Part shown: positions 12,086 to 22,379 of the stretch, one piece after another
Position numbering within the stretch: position 1 is the stretch's first letter
Layout of the letters: the number at the start of each line of letters is the position of its first letter
Program-made: the position numbers and the translations under genes
NCBI RefSeq assembly: GCF_023159225.1
Contig: NC_063181.1
Coordinates: forward strand, 20,486,073-20,550,072
Source: Perognathus longimembris pacificus
Lineage: Eukaryota; Chordata; Mammalia; Rodentia; Heteromyidae
Direction of reading: 5' to 3'
DNA length: 64,000 nucleotides
The notes under the pieces: model-generated
Told to the model about the DNA's origin: nothing
Database searches by the model: none
What the model saw: only the letters and a program-made list of their open reading frames with translations

Positions 12086-12296
12086 GTGAACTAATTCAGT
12101 AATGATAGTCACTAGACACTATATTGGAACTCAACTATACAATTTGTGCGGGGATCCACAGGGAAAAAGTGGGAGAAAATTAGGGAAGGGGTGACATTGT
12201 TCAAAACGAAATGTACTCAATACCTCACTTAGGTAACTGTAACACCTTTTTCTATATATAACCATGACAATAAATAAATGTTTGTTTTTTTTTTAA
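12086..12296 (+). mobile_element. Old LINE-1 3' UTR fragment
   Basis: Purine block with GGGGATCCACAGGGAAAAAG and GGGAAGGGGTGACATTGTTC, then TACTCAATACCTCACTTAGG, GTAACTGTAACACC, CAATAAATAAATG and an A/T-rich end. The order and the polyadenylation signal match the 3' UTR of the older L1 group, as at 1-1193. Confidence 0.65.
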
Positions 12297-12299
12297 AGA

Positions 12300-13045
12300 A
12301 ATAGCTACAGAATGCCTGCATACATGCTCAAATCCTGGTTATTCTATTGTATTATGTCTTAAAGACTGAAAATAAAGCCAATTAGCATTTATTGATAACA
12401 TGTTAAAGTATCCTTTTCTACTATTTTACATTGAATTGACAGATGTTTTATTGCAATAACCACCTCAATCAATCTGATATGCTGGCATTAAGTATAGACA
12501 GATGAAAAGACTCAATCATGCGATTTTTTTTCTGTGCAATTCTATGAAATAAAAGTTATTACCATCTTATTAAAGATGACATGATGATAAAAGAGTTTAG
12601 GCAATATATTTGAGGTCAAGATATAAAAAAAGATGTTCACATGGTAAGATATGCTAGAATTTGAAAAGTATTATTACAAAAGTGATACTGTTCTTTCACT
12701 CATGTGCAGTTAGATATTTCTGCTTGTTTATATATTAATGTAGATATTAAACAAATATCTTTACTTCATTTTACACTTTTCTTACCTTTACTTTTATTTG
12801 TATTATATATATATTACTCAAAGTATTCCATTATCAATGTTAACCCAATTGCTTTTTAATAAAATTAAAATTTTCCTACTATATTGTACTCACCCTTTTC
12901 ATAAGTTCACACTTATTTGTTTTATTTAGAAATTTATATTATCACTTTCAATTCAATTATTTATTATCAAATTATCATTTACCCACCATATTTTCTTCAA
13001 ACTCCATTTGTTTCAATTATATATCAGAAATAATAGTCAATGGTA
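12300..13045. other. AT-rich unique sequence, no gene seen
   Basis: Very AT-rich. No open frame or repeat of note. Confidence 0.5.
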
Positions 13046-13047
13046 AA

Positions 13048-13230
13048 GCTAGATGTTGGTGGGCCATGACTGTAATTTTAGCTCCTGGAGATGCTGGTAT
13101 CTGGAGGAGCACAGCTTGAAGCCAGACAGAGGATATTTACAAAGGCTCCATTTCTAAAATAAGCAGTTACAGCAATGTCAGAGACATTACTTTAGTGGTA
13201 GAGAACCATCAGAACAAACATGATGCACAT
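13048..13230 (+). mobile_element. Composite B1/ID-like SINE, left part (split by LINE-1)
   Basis: B1-like left monomer (GGTGGGCCATGACTGTAATT, then TAGCTCCTGGAGATGCTG) followed by an ID-like right monomer (TTTAGTGGTAGAGAACC). The right monomer is interrupted at 13,230 by the full-length L1. It resumes at 20,256 with its B-box-like region and tail. Joining the two halves across one copy of the 11-bp duplication restores the usual order of this SINE. Confidence 0.75.
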
Positions 13231-14849
13231 GGAACAGGGCCAGGCTGGGAAAGGGGACCCGGCACCGGTAAATGGGACCACTGACCATCAGCAACCAGAA
13301 AAGCAACAGCCAAAAAGTCAGGACAGGAGTGCAGAGTCCAGACAGAGGAGCTCCACGGGCCCCAGACGGAGTGCAGATGGCGGCACGGGACAGAATGGCC
13401 GGGAACAGACAACAACAGCAGGGGAACTGGGCAGTGCAGATGGGGAGAGCCTAATGGGGACAGCTGGGACCGCCACCACCAAACAACCGATAGCCACACC
13501 CCAGCCCCAAAAAGCTAACAGCAGCGCGGGACACACACACAATCCAGGACCAATAAGTTCCTCATTGCCCCCCGCCACAATGGGAGACAAGCTCTAGCAG
13601 AGACCCAAACCCTACAAGAAGTTAGAGCTCCCTCCCTCCCCCTCCTACCCTGAGGGAACAAAGGAGCCCCATATCTGGCAGCTATAGGACCCTATATCCT
13701 CTGGGAGGACATGGGAACTAGCAGAGACAAAGCAGCACGCAAAAAAGTGACCGGGAGACAACTTAGACAGGTATCTCCCAAAGCCCCAGCTGAGGAGCCC
13801 AAACCTGTCCGCACCAGCCCTCCACCAGCAGGGACTCGGGGACTGGTAGGCATTGGAATACCACCTGAGGCGCCCTGGTCCACACGGACTTTTTGAACAA
13901 CAGTCACAGGCTTGCTGGTGTGCAATACCAGCCCAGCAGGGACACCTGGGCCCGAACACTTGCCTCCCTCACAGCGGAGGCACAGAGAGTTTGTGGGCAC
14001 CAACCCGCACCCAGACACTTGAACCTGCTGGGGCTTGCGCATACCGCCCCACACAGCAGACTCACGAGAGGGCACAAGCACCCTCCAACAACTCAGGGCA
14101 ACACGCCCCCAAAGGAAACACTAGAGCGCACATGCATGTGCCCTCTGGAGGACCAGCGTGGGTCAGCGTGCTGGCCCTCCAGCAGGAGAAGCTCCTGCCC
14201 CACCAACCACGGGAGCGCACAAGCAGGCAAGCTGCAACACTTGCTCTCATAGGCACACTCTGCACAGGTGGTCAGAGCCCCCTCAGCACCAACACCCGCT
14301 CTGATAGGTGCACTCCGTACAGGTGGGCAGGGCCCCCCAGTGGCAGTGCCCGCTCTGATAGGCACACTCTGCACAGGTGGGCAGGCCACCCCTCAACAAC
14401 AAGACCTGCTCCGACAGGAGCACTCCTCACAGGTGGTCGAGCCGCCTCTCAGCCGCAATTCTCAATCTGAGAGGTGAGCTCTTTTGAACATGGCAGCTAG
14501 TGGGAAAAGAATAAAAGAAGAGAAAAGTTGCCATGCTGAACCAACGACCCCCAAACCCCCATCAGGGACACACTAGGGGCAACACATCACAGCGGCAGGA
14601 AACAGTCATGCAGAGAAAGACACAGAACCTACCCACCCCCAAGTGCACTGAGGGTGACCACCCCTGCAACAACCGAGATGGTCACGCTAACCCATTGGGC
14701 AGTAAGGTTCAACAGCCAAACTCAAACCCAGAGCCAGGACACAAACAAGTCTCCACTAACCAACCAGCAGGAAGCAGCACAAAGCCAAGCCAAGGTCGCC
14801 ACCACCAGCTCTCCAGATGCGCAAATCACAAAGAAATATTACAAATTTC
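13231..14849 (+). promoter_or_regulatory. LINE-1 5' UTR / internal promoter region
   Basis: By position this is the 5' UTR, which in L1 elements contains the internal promoter. It is strikingly GC-rich against the AT-rich surroundings, and holds a short tandem repeat at 14,243-14,460. Long open frames run through it on both strands, for example a 205-codon frame at 13,853-14,470 that opens at TTG and a 129-codon minus-strand frame at 13,692-14,081. I read these as products of GC-rich composition rather than genes. Promoter activity is inferred from position only. Confidence 0.7.
14243..14460 (+). repeat. Four-unit 55-bp tandem repeat in the LINE-1 5' UTR
   Basis: Units begin with GCTCT(C/G)ATAGG or its variant GCTCCGACAGG at 14,243, 14,298, 14,352 and 14,408, giving spacings of 55, 54 and 56. 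Each unit continues with CACTC, then CACAGGTGG or TACAGGTGG. Units differ by roughly 20 percent by eye. Its place in the 5' UTR suggests a promoter array, comparable in concept to the monomer arrays of mouse L1 but much shorter. Confidence 0.88.
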
Positions 14850-15917
14850 ATGAAAGGGCAAGCCAACTTGCCAGCTCCAAAAAGTAGTATGACAGAAGAG
14901 GAGATGGAGAACAAAAAGAACCACTCAGGATAAGATAGCAGAAATGATGGAAAGCCTCAGGAACTAATTCAGAAAACAATTCCAGGAGTTTAGAATGGAA
15001 GTCTCGAAGGACTTTCAGGAAGTCAAGAAAGAAATGGAAGCAAAAATGGATACAGTGCACTCCTTTGTTAAAAAAGACCTTAACATCCTGAGAAGCAAAA
15101 TGCATAACAAATAGATTTAAAATACAACTCTTTAAAGGAAGAAATCTCCACAATAAAAGCTAATCTGGCAACCATAAATAGCTCGCTGACAACCATAAAC
15201 TCCACACTAGAAGCCACAGCACAAAGAATTGATCATATTGAATCCCGAATCTCTCTTTTAGACGACGATGCAACTGATAAGGACTAGAAAATTACCACAT
15301 GCCAAGAAACGGTTAAACTCCTGGGCAGACTAATCCACGAGCTAGTGGACAAAGACAAGAGATATAACCTGCACATAATTGGAATAGATGAAGGAGCTGA
15401 ATACAAGAGCAGAGGGCTACAACATATTTTCAATAGAGTAATTGCAGAAAACTTCCCCAATCACACAACGGACCTCACCCAAATAACCGAAGCCTATAGG
15501 ACGTCTGGCAGACCAAACCCTAGAAAATCCTCACCCAGGCACATAATAATCATGACTTCAGATCTCAAGAATAAAGAGAAAATTATGAATGCAGCCAAAA
15601 TGAAGAAAGAGCTATAGTACAATGGAAAATGGATGAGAATCAAAATAGACCTCTCCAAACAAACCTACAACACACGAAGCGCAGGGAAGAACACAAGCCA
15701 AGTCCTCCAGGCCAACAATTGCCAACCCAGAATTAGATATCCAGCAAAACTAGAATTTACCTTCGAGGGAAAAACCAGATCTTTCCATAGCAAAGAGGAC
15801 CTAAAGGAGTATGTGAATAAAAAACCAGCCTTACAGCAAATTCTAACAGGGGAACCCCACATAACAGAAAATGTACAGGACCCCCAGACAGAGACAGAAA
15901 GAAACTACAATAGCTAG
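14850..15917 (+). pseudogene. LINE-1 ORF1 (RNA-binding protein) pseudogene
   Basis: ORF1p is the trimeric nucleic-acid chaperone that coats L1 RNA. An ATG at 14,850 opens a frame with MTEEEMENKK that stops at 14,931. The coiled-coil part continues in the next frame (KIAEMMESLRN, later FQEFRMEVSKDFQEVKKEMEAKM) with a stop near 14,968. It returns to the first frame near 15,114 (LKEEISTIKANLATINSSLT), with an internal TAG at 15,285. The RRM-like and C-terminal domains are then open at 15,345-15,614 (YNLHIIGIDEGAEYKSRGLQ, AENFPN, EKIMNAAKMKKEL) and 15,618-15,917 (MRIKIDLSKQTYNTRSAGK, NCQPRIRYPAKLEFTFEGKT), separated only by a TAG at 15,615. The start choice is tentative. At least two frameshifts and three stops make it a pseudogene. 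Confidence 0.88.
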
Positions 15918-15986
15918 AGCCCAACAGAAAGAGCAGCTCATTAAAGACAAGAAAAAAAGGAGAGGAAAAACAGCCTAACAGGAAAA

Positions 15987-18900
15987 TGGAAGGGGAAAAA
16001 ACACTCTCATCCATGATCTCTTTGAATATAAACAGTATAAACATTCCAATAAAGAGGAGCAGACTGACAGAGTGGATCTGCAAAGAAGAAGTTGCCATCT
16101 GTTGTCTTCAAGAGACTCATCTTACAGCAAGGGACAAAAACAGGCTCTGAATGAAAGGATGTAGCAAGATCTTCCACGCAAACGCACCTACCAAAATGGC
16201 AGGAGTACCATCCTGATCTCAGACAAGCTGGACTTCTCATTAAAATCAGCTCAAATAGAAAAAGAAGGGCACTACATTTTAATACAAGGAAAAAATCCAG
16301 AATCAAGACATCATGGTGATAAATTTATACTCACAGAACAAAACAGGCCCTAAATATGTCAAGCAAATTCTCACAGAACTACAGAACAAGGTAGTCCCAA
16401 ACACAATCATAGTGGGAGACTTTATTATTCCACTGTTTCCAAGAGACAGATCCAACACCCAGAGGATTAGCAAGGGAGCTGAGGACCTAAGTAACACCAT
16501 ATCCCAAATGGATCTGATAGATCTGTACAGAGTCTTTCACCCTACAGAGACCCAATACACATTCTTCTCAGCAGCCCATGGAACATACTCCAAAATAGAT
16601 CATGTCATAGCCCACACAAAGAACCTAGGCAAATAGAAAAGTATTGACGTAATCCCATGTATTATATCTGACCACAGTGGAATCAAGGCAACCCTCAATA
16701 ACAAAGGATATCAAGAGGCTATAAAAATACTTGGAGACTAAATCCTTCAATGTTATCTAAAACTTGGGTCACAGACCAAATTAAGGATGAAATTAACAAA
16801 TTCATAAGCCACAACAACAATGAAAATACATCACAAAGAAACCTATGGGATACAGCTAAGGCTGTGCTGAGGGGCAAAATAATTGCCCTCAGCACTCACA
16901 TTAAAAGAATGGAAGCAGAGGAGGTGAATAATCTCACGATGAAACTAAAATATCTGGAGAAACAGGAAATAATCGAATCTAAAATGACTAGGAGGAGAGA
17001 GCTCACAAAGATTATAGAAGAGATAAATCTGATTGAAAATAGAAAGACCATTCAACAAATAAAAAAAAACTAAAAGCTGGTTATATGAGAAAATAAATAA
17101 AATTGACAGACCCCTCGCAAGACTTACAAAAAAAAGAAGAGAAAAGATTCATATCCATAAAATCAGGGACTCCACTGGAAAAATTACAACAAATACAAAA
17201 GATATTCAAACGATCATAAGGAACTATTTCCAGAACCTCTACTCACTAAAAAACACTGATTTTATAGAAATGGATCAATTCTTAGAGAAATATAAACTGC
17301 CCAAACTGAATCAAGAAGAAATAAATCAACTAAATAAACCAATAACTTACAGCGAGATACAGGAGGTAATCAAGAGCTTCCCAACAAAGTAAAGCCCAGG
17401 CCCAGATGGATTCACCAATGAATTCTATAAAACCTTTAGTGAGGAGCTAATACCAATACTCCTCAAACTATTCCATGAAATAGAAACAGAGGGAGAAATC
17501 CCAACCTCATTCCATGAAGCTAATATTATACTCATCCTCAAACCAGGCAAAGACCCAACAAAAAAAAGAGAACTACAGACCAATATCACTAATGAACACA
17601 GACGCAAAGCTCCTCAATAAAATATTAGCTAACAGGATCCAGAAACTGATCAAGAAAATTATACATCATGACCAAGTAGGCTTCATCCCACAGACACAAG
17701 GATGTTTCAACATCCGTGAATCTATTAATGTAATTCACCACATCAACAGAAATAAAATCAAGAATCACATTGTTATCTCAGTCAATGGCCAAAAAGCCTT
17801 TGACAAAATACAACATCCATACTTTTTAAAAGCTCTGGAGAGAACAGGAATAGATGGAACATTACTTAAAACAATAAAAGCCATATACAACAGACCAACT
17901 GCTAATATAGTATTAAATGGAGAGAAACTAAAATCTTTCCCCCTAAACTCAGGAACAAGACAAAGATGCCGACTTTCCCCACTTCTTTTCAACATAGTGC
18001 TGGAATCCCTAGCCATAGCAATAAGGCAGGAGGAGGACATCAAAGGGATACACATCGGCAAAGAAGAAATCAAACTTTCACTATTCACAGATGACATGAT
18101 CTTATATCTGAAGGACCCAAAAAACTCAGTCCCCAAACTCCTACTCCTAATAAACCATTTTGGCAAAGTAGCAGGATACAAACTCAATCCACAAAAGTTA
18201 GCAGCTTGTCTTGTACACCACCAATGTACAAGCAGAAAAGGAAATTATGGAAATAATACCATTTACAATAGCTAAAAAATGAATAAATTACCTAGGTATC
18301 AACCTAACTAAAGATGTGAAGGACCTATTTAATGAGAACTATAAAAATCTAAAAAGGTTAATCAAAGAAGACACAAGGAGATGGAAAGACCTCCCATGCT
18401 CATGGGTAGGCAGTATCAATACAGTGAAAATGGCCATATTGCCCAAATAGTTATACAAATTCAATGCAATCCTCATCAAGATCCCAGCTACATTCTTTAT
18501 TGAAATAGAGAAAGCAACCCATAAATTCATATGGAACAGCAAAAGACCTAGAATTGCTTTGGCAATTCTAGGCAAAAAAAGCAGTGCAGGAGGTATCACA
18601 ATACCAGACTTCAAGCTCTATTATAGAGCCATCATAACAAAAACAGCCTGGTATTGATATAAAAACAGACCTGAAGACCAATGGAATAGAATTGAAGACC
18701 CAGAAATAAAACTACACTCAACAGTCAGCTGATATCAACAAAAGAGCTAAAGATATACAATGGTAAAAACAGACCCTCTTCAACTACTGGTGCTGGGAAA
18801 ACTGGGCAGCCATATGCAGAAAACTCAAAGTAGATCCAAGCCTATCACCACGCACCAAGATCAACTCAAAATGGATCAAGGACCTCAACATCAGACCTGA

Positions 18901-19794
18901 ATCCTTGAAACTACTGAAGGACAGAGTAGGAAAGACGGTAGAATTTATAGGCACAGGAAGGAACTTCCTGAATAGAGTCCCAGAGGCACAACAGATAGGG
19001 GAGAAACTTGACAAATGGGACTAGTACAAAATAAAAGGTTTCTGCACAGCCACCAAGCTAGAAAGACAGCCAACCATATGGGAAAGGATCTTTACCAGCA
19101 CAGCAGCAGACAAAGGACTAATATCTGTCATCTACAGAGAACTCAAAAAACTAAGCGCCTCCAAGCCCAATAAACCAATTAGGAAATGGGCAAAGGAGCT
19201 AAAGAGAGACTTCACAAGAGAAGAGATAAAAATGGCAAAAAAAAAAAAAATATGAGGAAATGTTCAACATCCCTGGCAGTAATGGAAATGCAAATAAAAA
19301 CAACCCTGAGAAACCACCTCACTCCAGTTAGAATGGCCTATACTCTGAACTCAGGCAACAACAAATGCTGGACGGGTGCGGGGAAAGAGGAACCCTTCTC
19401 CATTGTTGGTGGGAGTGCAAATTAGTACAACCACTTAGGAGAACAGTATGGAGGTTCCTCAAAAAGCTCAACATAGACCTACCCTATGACCCAGCCATAC
19501 CACTCCTAGGCATCTATCCTGAACAACAGGCCTGAAGACATATGCACTTCCATGTTTATCACTGCTCAATTCACAATAGCCAAAATATGGAAACAACCCA
19601 GATGCCCCTCCACAGATGAATGGATCCAAAAAATATGGTACCTATACACAATGGAATACTACATAGCGATTAGAAATGGTGAAATATTGGCATTCGCAGG
19701 GAAGTGGTCAGAACTTGAACAAATAATGTTGAGCGAGACAAGCCTAGAACACAGAAAACACAGGGGCATGATCTCTTTGATATATGACTGTTAA
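15987..19794 (+). pseudogene. LINE-1 ORF2 (endonuclease / reverse transcriptase) pseudogene
   Basis: ORF2p nicks target DNA and reverse-transcribes L1 RNA. The frame opens with ATG at 15,987 (ISLNINSINIPIKRSRLTEW, CCLQETHL with the endonuclease Glu) and hits TGA at 16,148. After frameshifts near 16,205 and 16,290 it continues at 16,313-16,633. There the catalytic motif GDFNTPL reads GDFIIPL (codon 16,424), while SKIDHV and SDHSG are kept. A TAG follows at 16,634, then frameshifts near 16,745 and 17,060. The RT domain is open at 17,514-18,275. The motif A Asp is replaced by Asn ([12 protein letters not shown], codon 17,784), and the FADD box reads FTDD at 18,084-18,095. The C-terminal region follows in broken frames and ends with MWYLYTMEYY-type sequence and a stop at 19,792-19,794. 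About 1,270 codons, the usual ORF2 length. Confidence 0.93.
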
Positions 19795-20244
19795 GGTGGG
19801 GGTAAGGGGAGACAGTAGAGATCAGGTCTGTGAAACCAAAAACTTCTTGTCAAATGGTATTTCCCACAGGTCTGGATCAGCGACCCTACATTATGTAACT
19901 AAAACCAAACAACTACTCAACATATAAAGGTCAAAAATAGACCTCTCAGTGGATCACAATAGCTCAGAAGCTATGTATGTCTGTTCATAAAAGACAAGGA
20001 TAAGCAAACTCTATTGTTGACCTTACATTTAAAGTCCTAGGTGAATTTCCTTTGGCGTAGGCCACGTGGCTACTGTATATGTTTTTGGTGCACTGTGTAT
20101 TTTATATATGTCTACCTGATGTAGGGAAGGGAAAGAAAAACAGGGTGTAAGATATCACAAGAAATGTGCACACTGCCCTATTATGTAACTGTAGCCCTTT
20201 TGCACAACACCGTGTCAATTTTTTTTAATTATTAATAAAAAAAA
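19795..20244 (+). promoter_or_regulatory. LINE-1 3' UTR with polyadenylation signal
   Basis: Starts after the ORF2 stop with a short G-rich stretch (GTGGGGGTAAGGGGAGACAG at 19,796). It ends with a T-rich patch, AATAAA at 20,234-20,239 and A8 before the duplicated target site. It lacks the long G-rich tract and the CTGTACATCAG terminal motif of the other L1 group. Confidence 0.8.
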
Positions 20245-20255
20245 ATGATGCACAT

Positions 20256-20305
20256 AATCCCAAATTCAAACTCAGGTACTGGCAAATAAATAAATAAGCA
20301 ATGAT
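20256..20305 (+). mobile_element. Composite B1/ID-like SINE, right part (split by LINE-1)
   Basis: Continues the SINE interrupted at 13,230. The sequence CCAAATTCAAACTCAGGTAC contains a B-box-like ATTCAAACTC and is followed by TGGCAAATAAATAAATAAG, the usual end and A-rich tail of this family. Confidence 0.7.
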
Positions 20306-20309
20306 GAGC

Positions 20310-20935
20310 TGACAATATCCCAAAAGGTTAATAAAAATGATGAGACATGCACCCAATATATGAAATATTACATCCTTTGTAATTATGTTGAATTGTAAAT
20401 GAAGTTACATGGCAAATTAACTTTCTTGGAAAGTGAATTGTTCATTTCATTTTTATAATATCACAAATATATCTGGAAATGCTTCAGGTTTTATTCATAA
20501 AAGTATTAAACATGCTCTTCTATTTCAACTCAAGCATTTACAAATAATCTCTTAGAAATCACATACTACACACACACACACACACACAACACAACACAGC
20601 TATGTTGATACAAATGATGTTAGAATTAGCAAAAAGTGTGTGTGAGTGTGTGTATGTGTGTGTGTAAAAAGAGAGTAGTTAATGCATTCTATTTGGTATT
20701 TTTTCTTTTGTTTCTTAATCTTTATTGTTGTTATTACTATCATAATTATTAATGTTAGACGTTTTGAAAGAATAAAATCAACAGTTGGGTAGTGAATAGA
20801 TTTTTTAAACAGTCTCATCTACTATGTAAATGATTCCAAAGGATCAAACTTCACAGCCTCAGTGGAAAGTGAATAAAGTACTGACTTGATATACAAGAAT
20901 AATTCATACATATTAATCTTACTGTTTTCCAAACC
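20310..20935. other. Unique AT-rich sequence with CA and TG repeats
   Basis: No gene recognised. Contains the CA/TG pair described separately. The 72-codon minus-strand frame at 20,600-20,818 is partly the TG repeat. Confidence 0.5.
20572..20664. repeat. (CA)n and (TG)n runs in opposite orientation
   Basis: A CA run at 20,572-20,589 with ACAACACAACACA after it, then about 45 bases later TG runs at 20,636-20,664. The two arms are complementary to each other. Confidence 0.85.
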
Positions 20936-20953
20936 ACTGAGTTTAGGAGTTTT

Positions 20954-21165
20954 ATTTATTTATTTATTTTTTGGCCAGTCCAGGGCCTTGAACTCAGGGC
21001 CTGAGCACTGTGCCTGGCTTCTTTTTGCTCAAGGCTAGCACTCTGACACTTGAGCCACAGTGCCACTTCTGGCCATTTTCTACATATGTGGTGCTGCGGA
21101 ATCAAACCCAGGGCTTCATGTGTATGAGGCAAACACTATTGCTACTAGGCCATATTCCCAGCCCC
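20954..21165 (-). mobile_element. IDL-Geo-like dimeric SINE
   Basis: Complete inverted copy with near-matching direct repeats AGTTTAGGAGTTTT (20,940-20,953) and AGTTCAGGAGTTTT (21,167-21,180). It has the older anticodon-arm type (CATGTGTATGAGGC) and several private substitutions. Confidence 0.9.
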
Positions 21166-21532
21166 AAGTTCAGGAGTTTTTCTTGTCAGTTTGAACAGGT
21201 CTTTTTTGCTGTGGTGTTGTAGGCTTTATGCTATTTTTTCTGATTAAAAACTCTAAGCAATAGAAACTTGCATAATTTAGTGAATGCCATAGCACCTAAT
21301 ATTAAATTCTTCCTCAAGAGTGGCTGCGAATCACGGCTTTTAACTCAACAACTGAGTATCTGAACCAGAGTAAAGAGTGGAAATACCACCAGGAATTTGT
21401 TTCCAGAAGTTGTCATATTTTACAGTATTAGTTAGTTTGTTTTGTTTTGTTTTAACATACAGTCTCCAGCTTTAGTTTCTCCCTGGCTGAGATTTCAGGT
21501 ATGAAATACCATACTCAGGCTCTGGAGTTTTT

Positions 21533-21780
21533 TTTTCCTTTTCCCTCCCATGGATTTTTAAATGGTTATTCTAAAGGTTATGGACAGAGTGGTTACAGTT
21601 GCATAAATCATAACATACTCATAAATGTATATTACTTGTTGAACAATATCACCCTGTTCCTTGTTCCTTCCTAGGTTTTCCCTCCCATCGCCACCCATAA
21701 GTTGTATAGTTCATTGTCAACCTAGTGTCTAATGAGTACCACTGTTGTATTTGTTTTTATAGACTCTTCAAGATGTAATG
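21533..21780 (-). mobile_element. Old LINE-1 3' UTR fragment
   Basis: Starts with a T-rich end, then the complement of the terminal motif (GGTTATGGACAGAGTGGTTA), a pyrimidine-rich block (CCTTCCTAGGTTTTCCCTCC) and TTCATTGTCAACCTAGTGTC. The same order occurs at 33,600, 43,095 and 47,895. Diverged. Confidence 0.65.
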
Positions 21781-21959
21781 GCTGTACAGAAGGAGCTTCC
21801 ATTCTACATTCTTGATTTCATCTATTTCTATAGTCAAAATGGAATTTCCAGTTTAGGAAGAAAATTAATTATATATTCTGGTAGTATTTTTTATCTTAGA
21901 AAAGGTGATAATATTTAAGATAAACATTACCTTAAAGGTTGAACAGTAAATTCAATAAA

Positions 21960-22375
21960 AAATGAGGATCTTCTACATACAACCTTATTTAGAAATTACA
22001 TCTTTGTATATGTGATCATGCTGGATTAGATGGGCCCTAGTTGGGTGAGAGGATCAGATGACCTCATGATTGACTGCATGGGCCTTAAGCAGGTGACATT
22101 TGTCCTTGTAACACTAACACTTGACATGCACAAAGAAAATAACACCATGTAAGACAGGGGCAGAAGCTAAAGTGATTCAAGTACAACCAAGGACCTCTGC
22201 TGGGCTGGCAAACAGCCCTCCTGACCATCTGTGAAACAGGAGTCAGATGCTCCTTAGCATGAACCAGGTCTCTCACACTTCGATTTCAGACTCCACCATG
22301 AGCAACATGAAAGGATAAATCATTGTTTTTAGCTACGCAGTTGGTGGAATTTTGTTTAGGGAATGACTTAGGATG
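21960..22375 (+). mobile_element. MaLR-type LTR remnant (MLT1/MST-like)
   Basis: Recognised from its internal order. CTTTGTATATGTGATCATGC and GGATTAGATGGGCCC are followed by CTTGTAACACTAACAC, CAGGGGCAGAAGCTAAAGTG, CCAAGGACCTCTGCTGGGCT, and near the end TTGTTTTTAGCTACGCAGTT and TGGTGGAATTTTG. This resembles the mammalian ERVL-MaLR LTR pattern as I remember it. A non-coding ancient LTR; no internal coding part is present. Exact subfamily not determinable. Confidence 0.6.
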
Positions 22376-22379
22376 TCAT

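Larger units (their letters stand above)
13231..20244 (+). mobile_element. Full-length, inactivated LINE-1
   Basis: A 7.0-kb L1 in plus orientation. It is bounded by the 11-bp direct repeat ATGATGCACAT at 13,220-13,230 and 20,245-20,255. Parts in order: GC-rich 5' UTR (about 1.6 kb), ORF1, 69-bp spacer, ORF2, 3' UTR (450 bp) with AATAAA at 20,234-20,239 and a short A tail. Both ORFs carry frameshifts and stops, and two catalytic positions of ORF2 are altered, so it cannot move itself. Its 3' UTR (ending with CCCTTTTGCACAACACCGTG) differs from that of the younger-looking copies elsewhere in the window. It lies inside an older composite SINE. Confidence 0.96.

Noticed and set aside
13853..14470. 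205-codon plus-strand open frame, and overlapping minus-strand frames up to 129 codons, in the L1 5' UTR
   Set aside because: It opens at TTG and lies in GC-rich sequence where stops are rare. The frames overlap on both strands and span the tandem repeat. I see no domain, so I treat them as composition effects.
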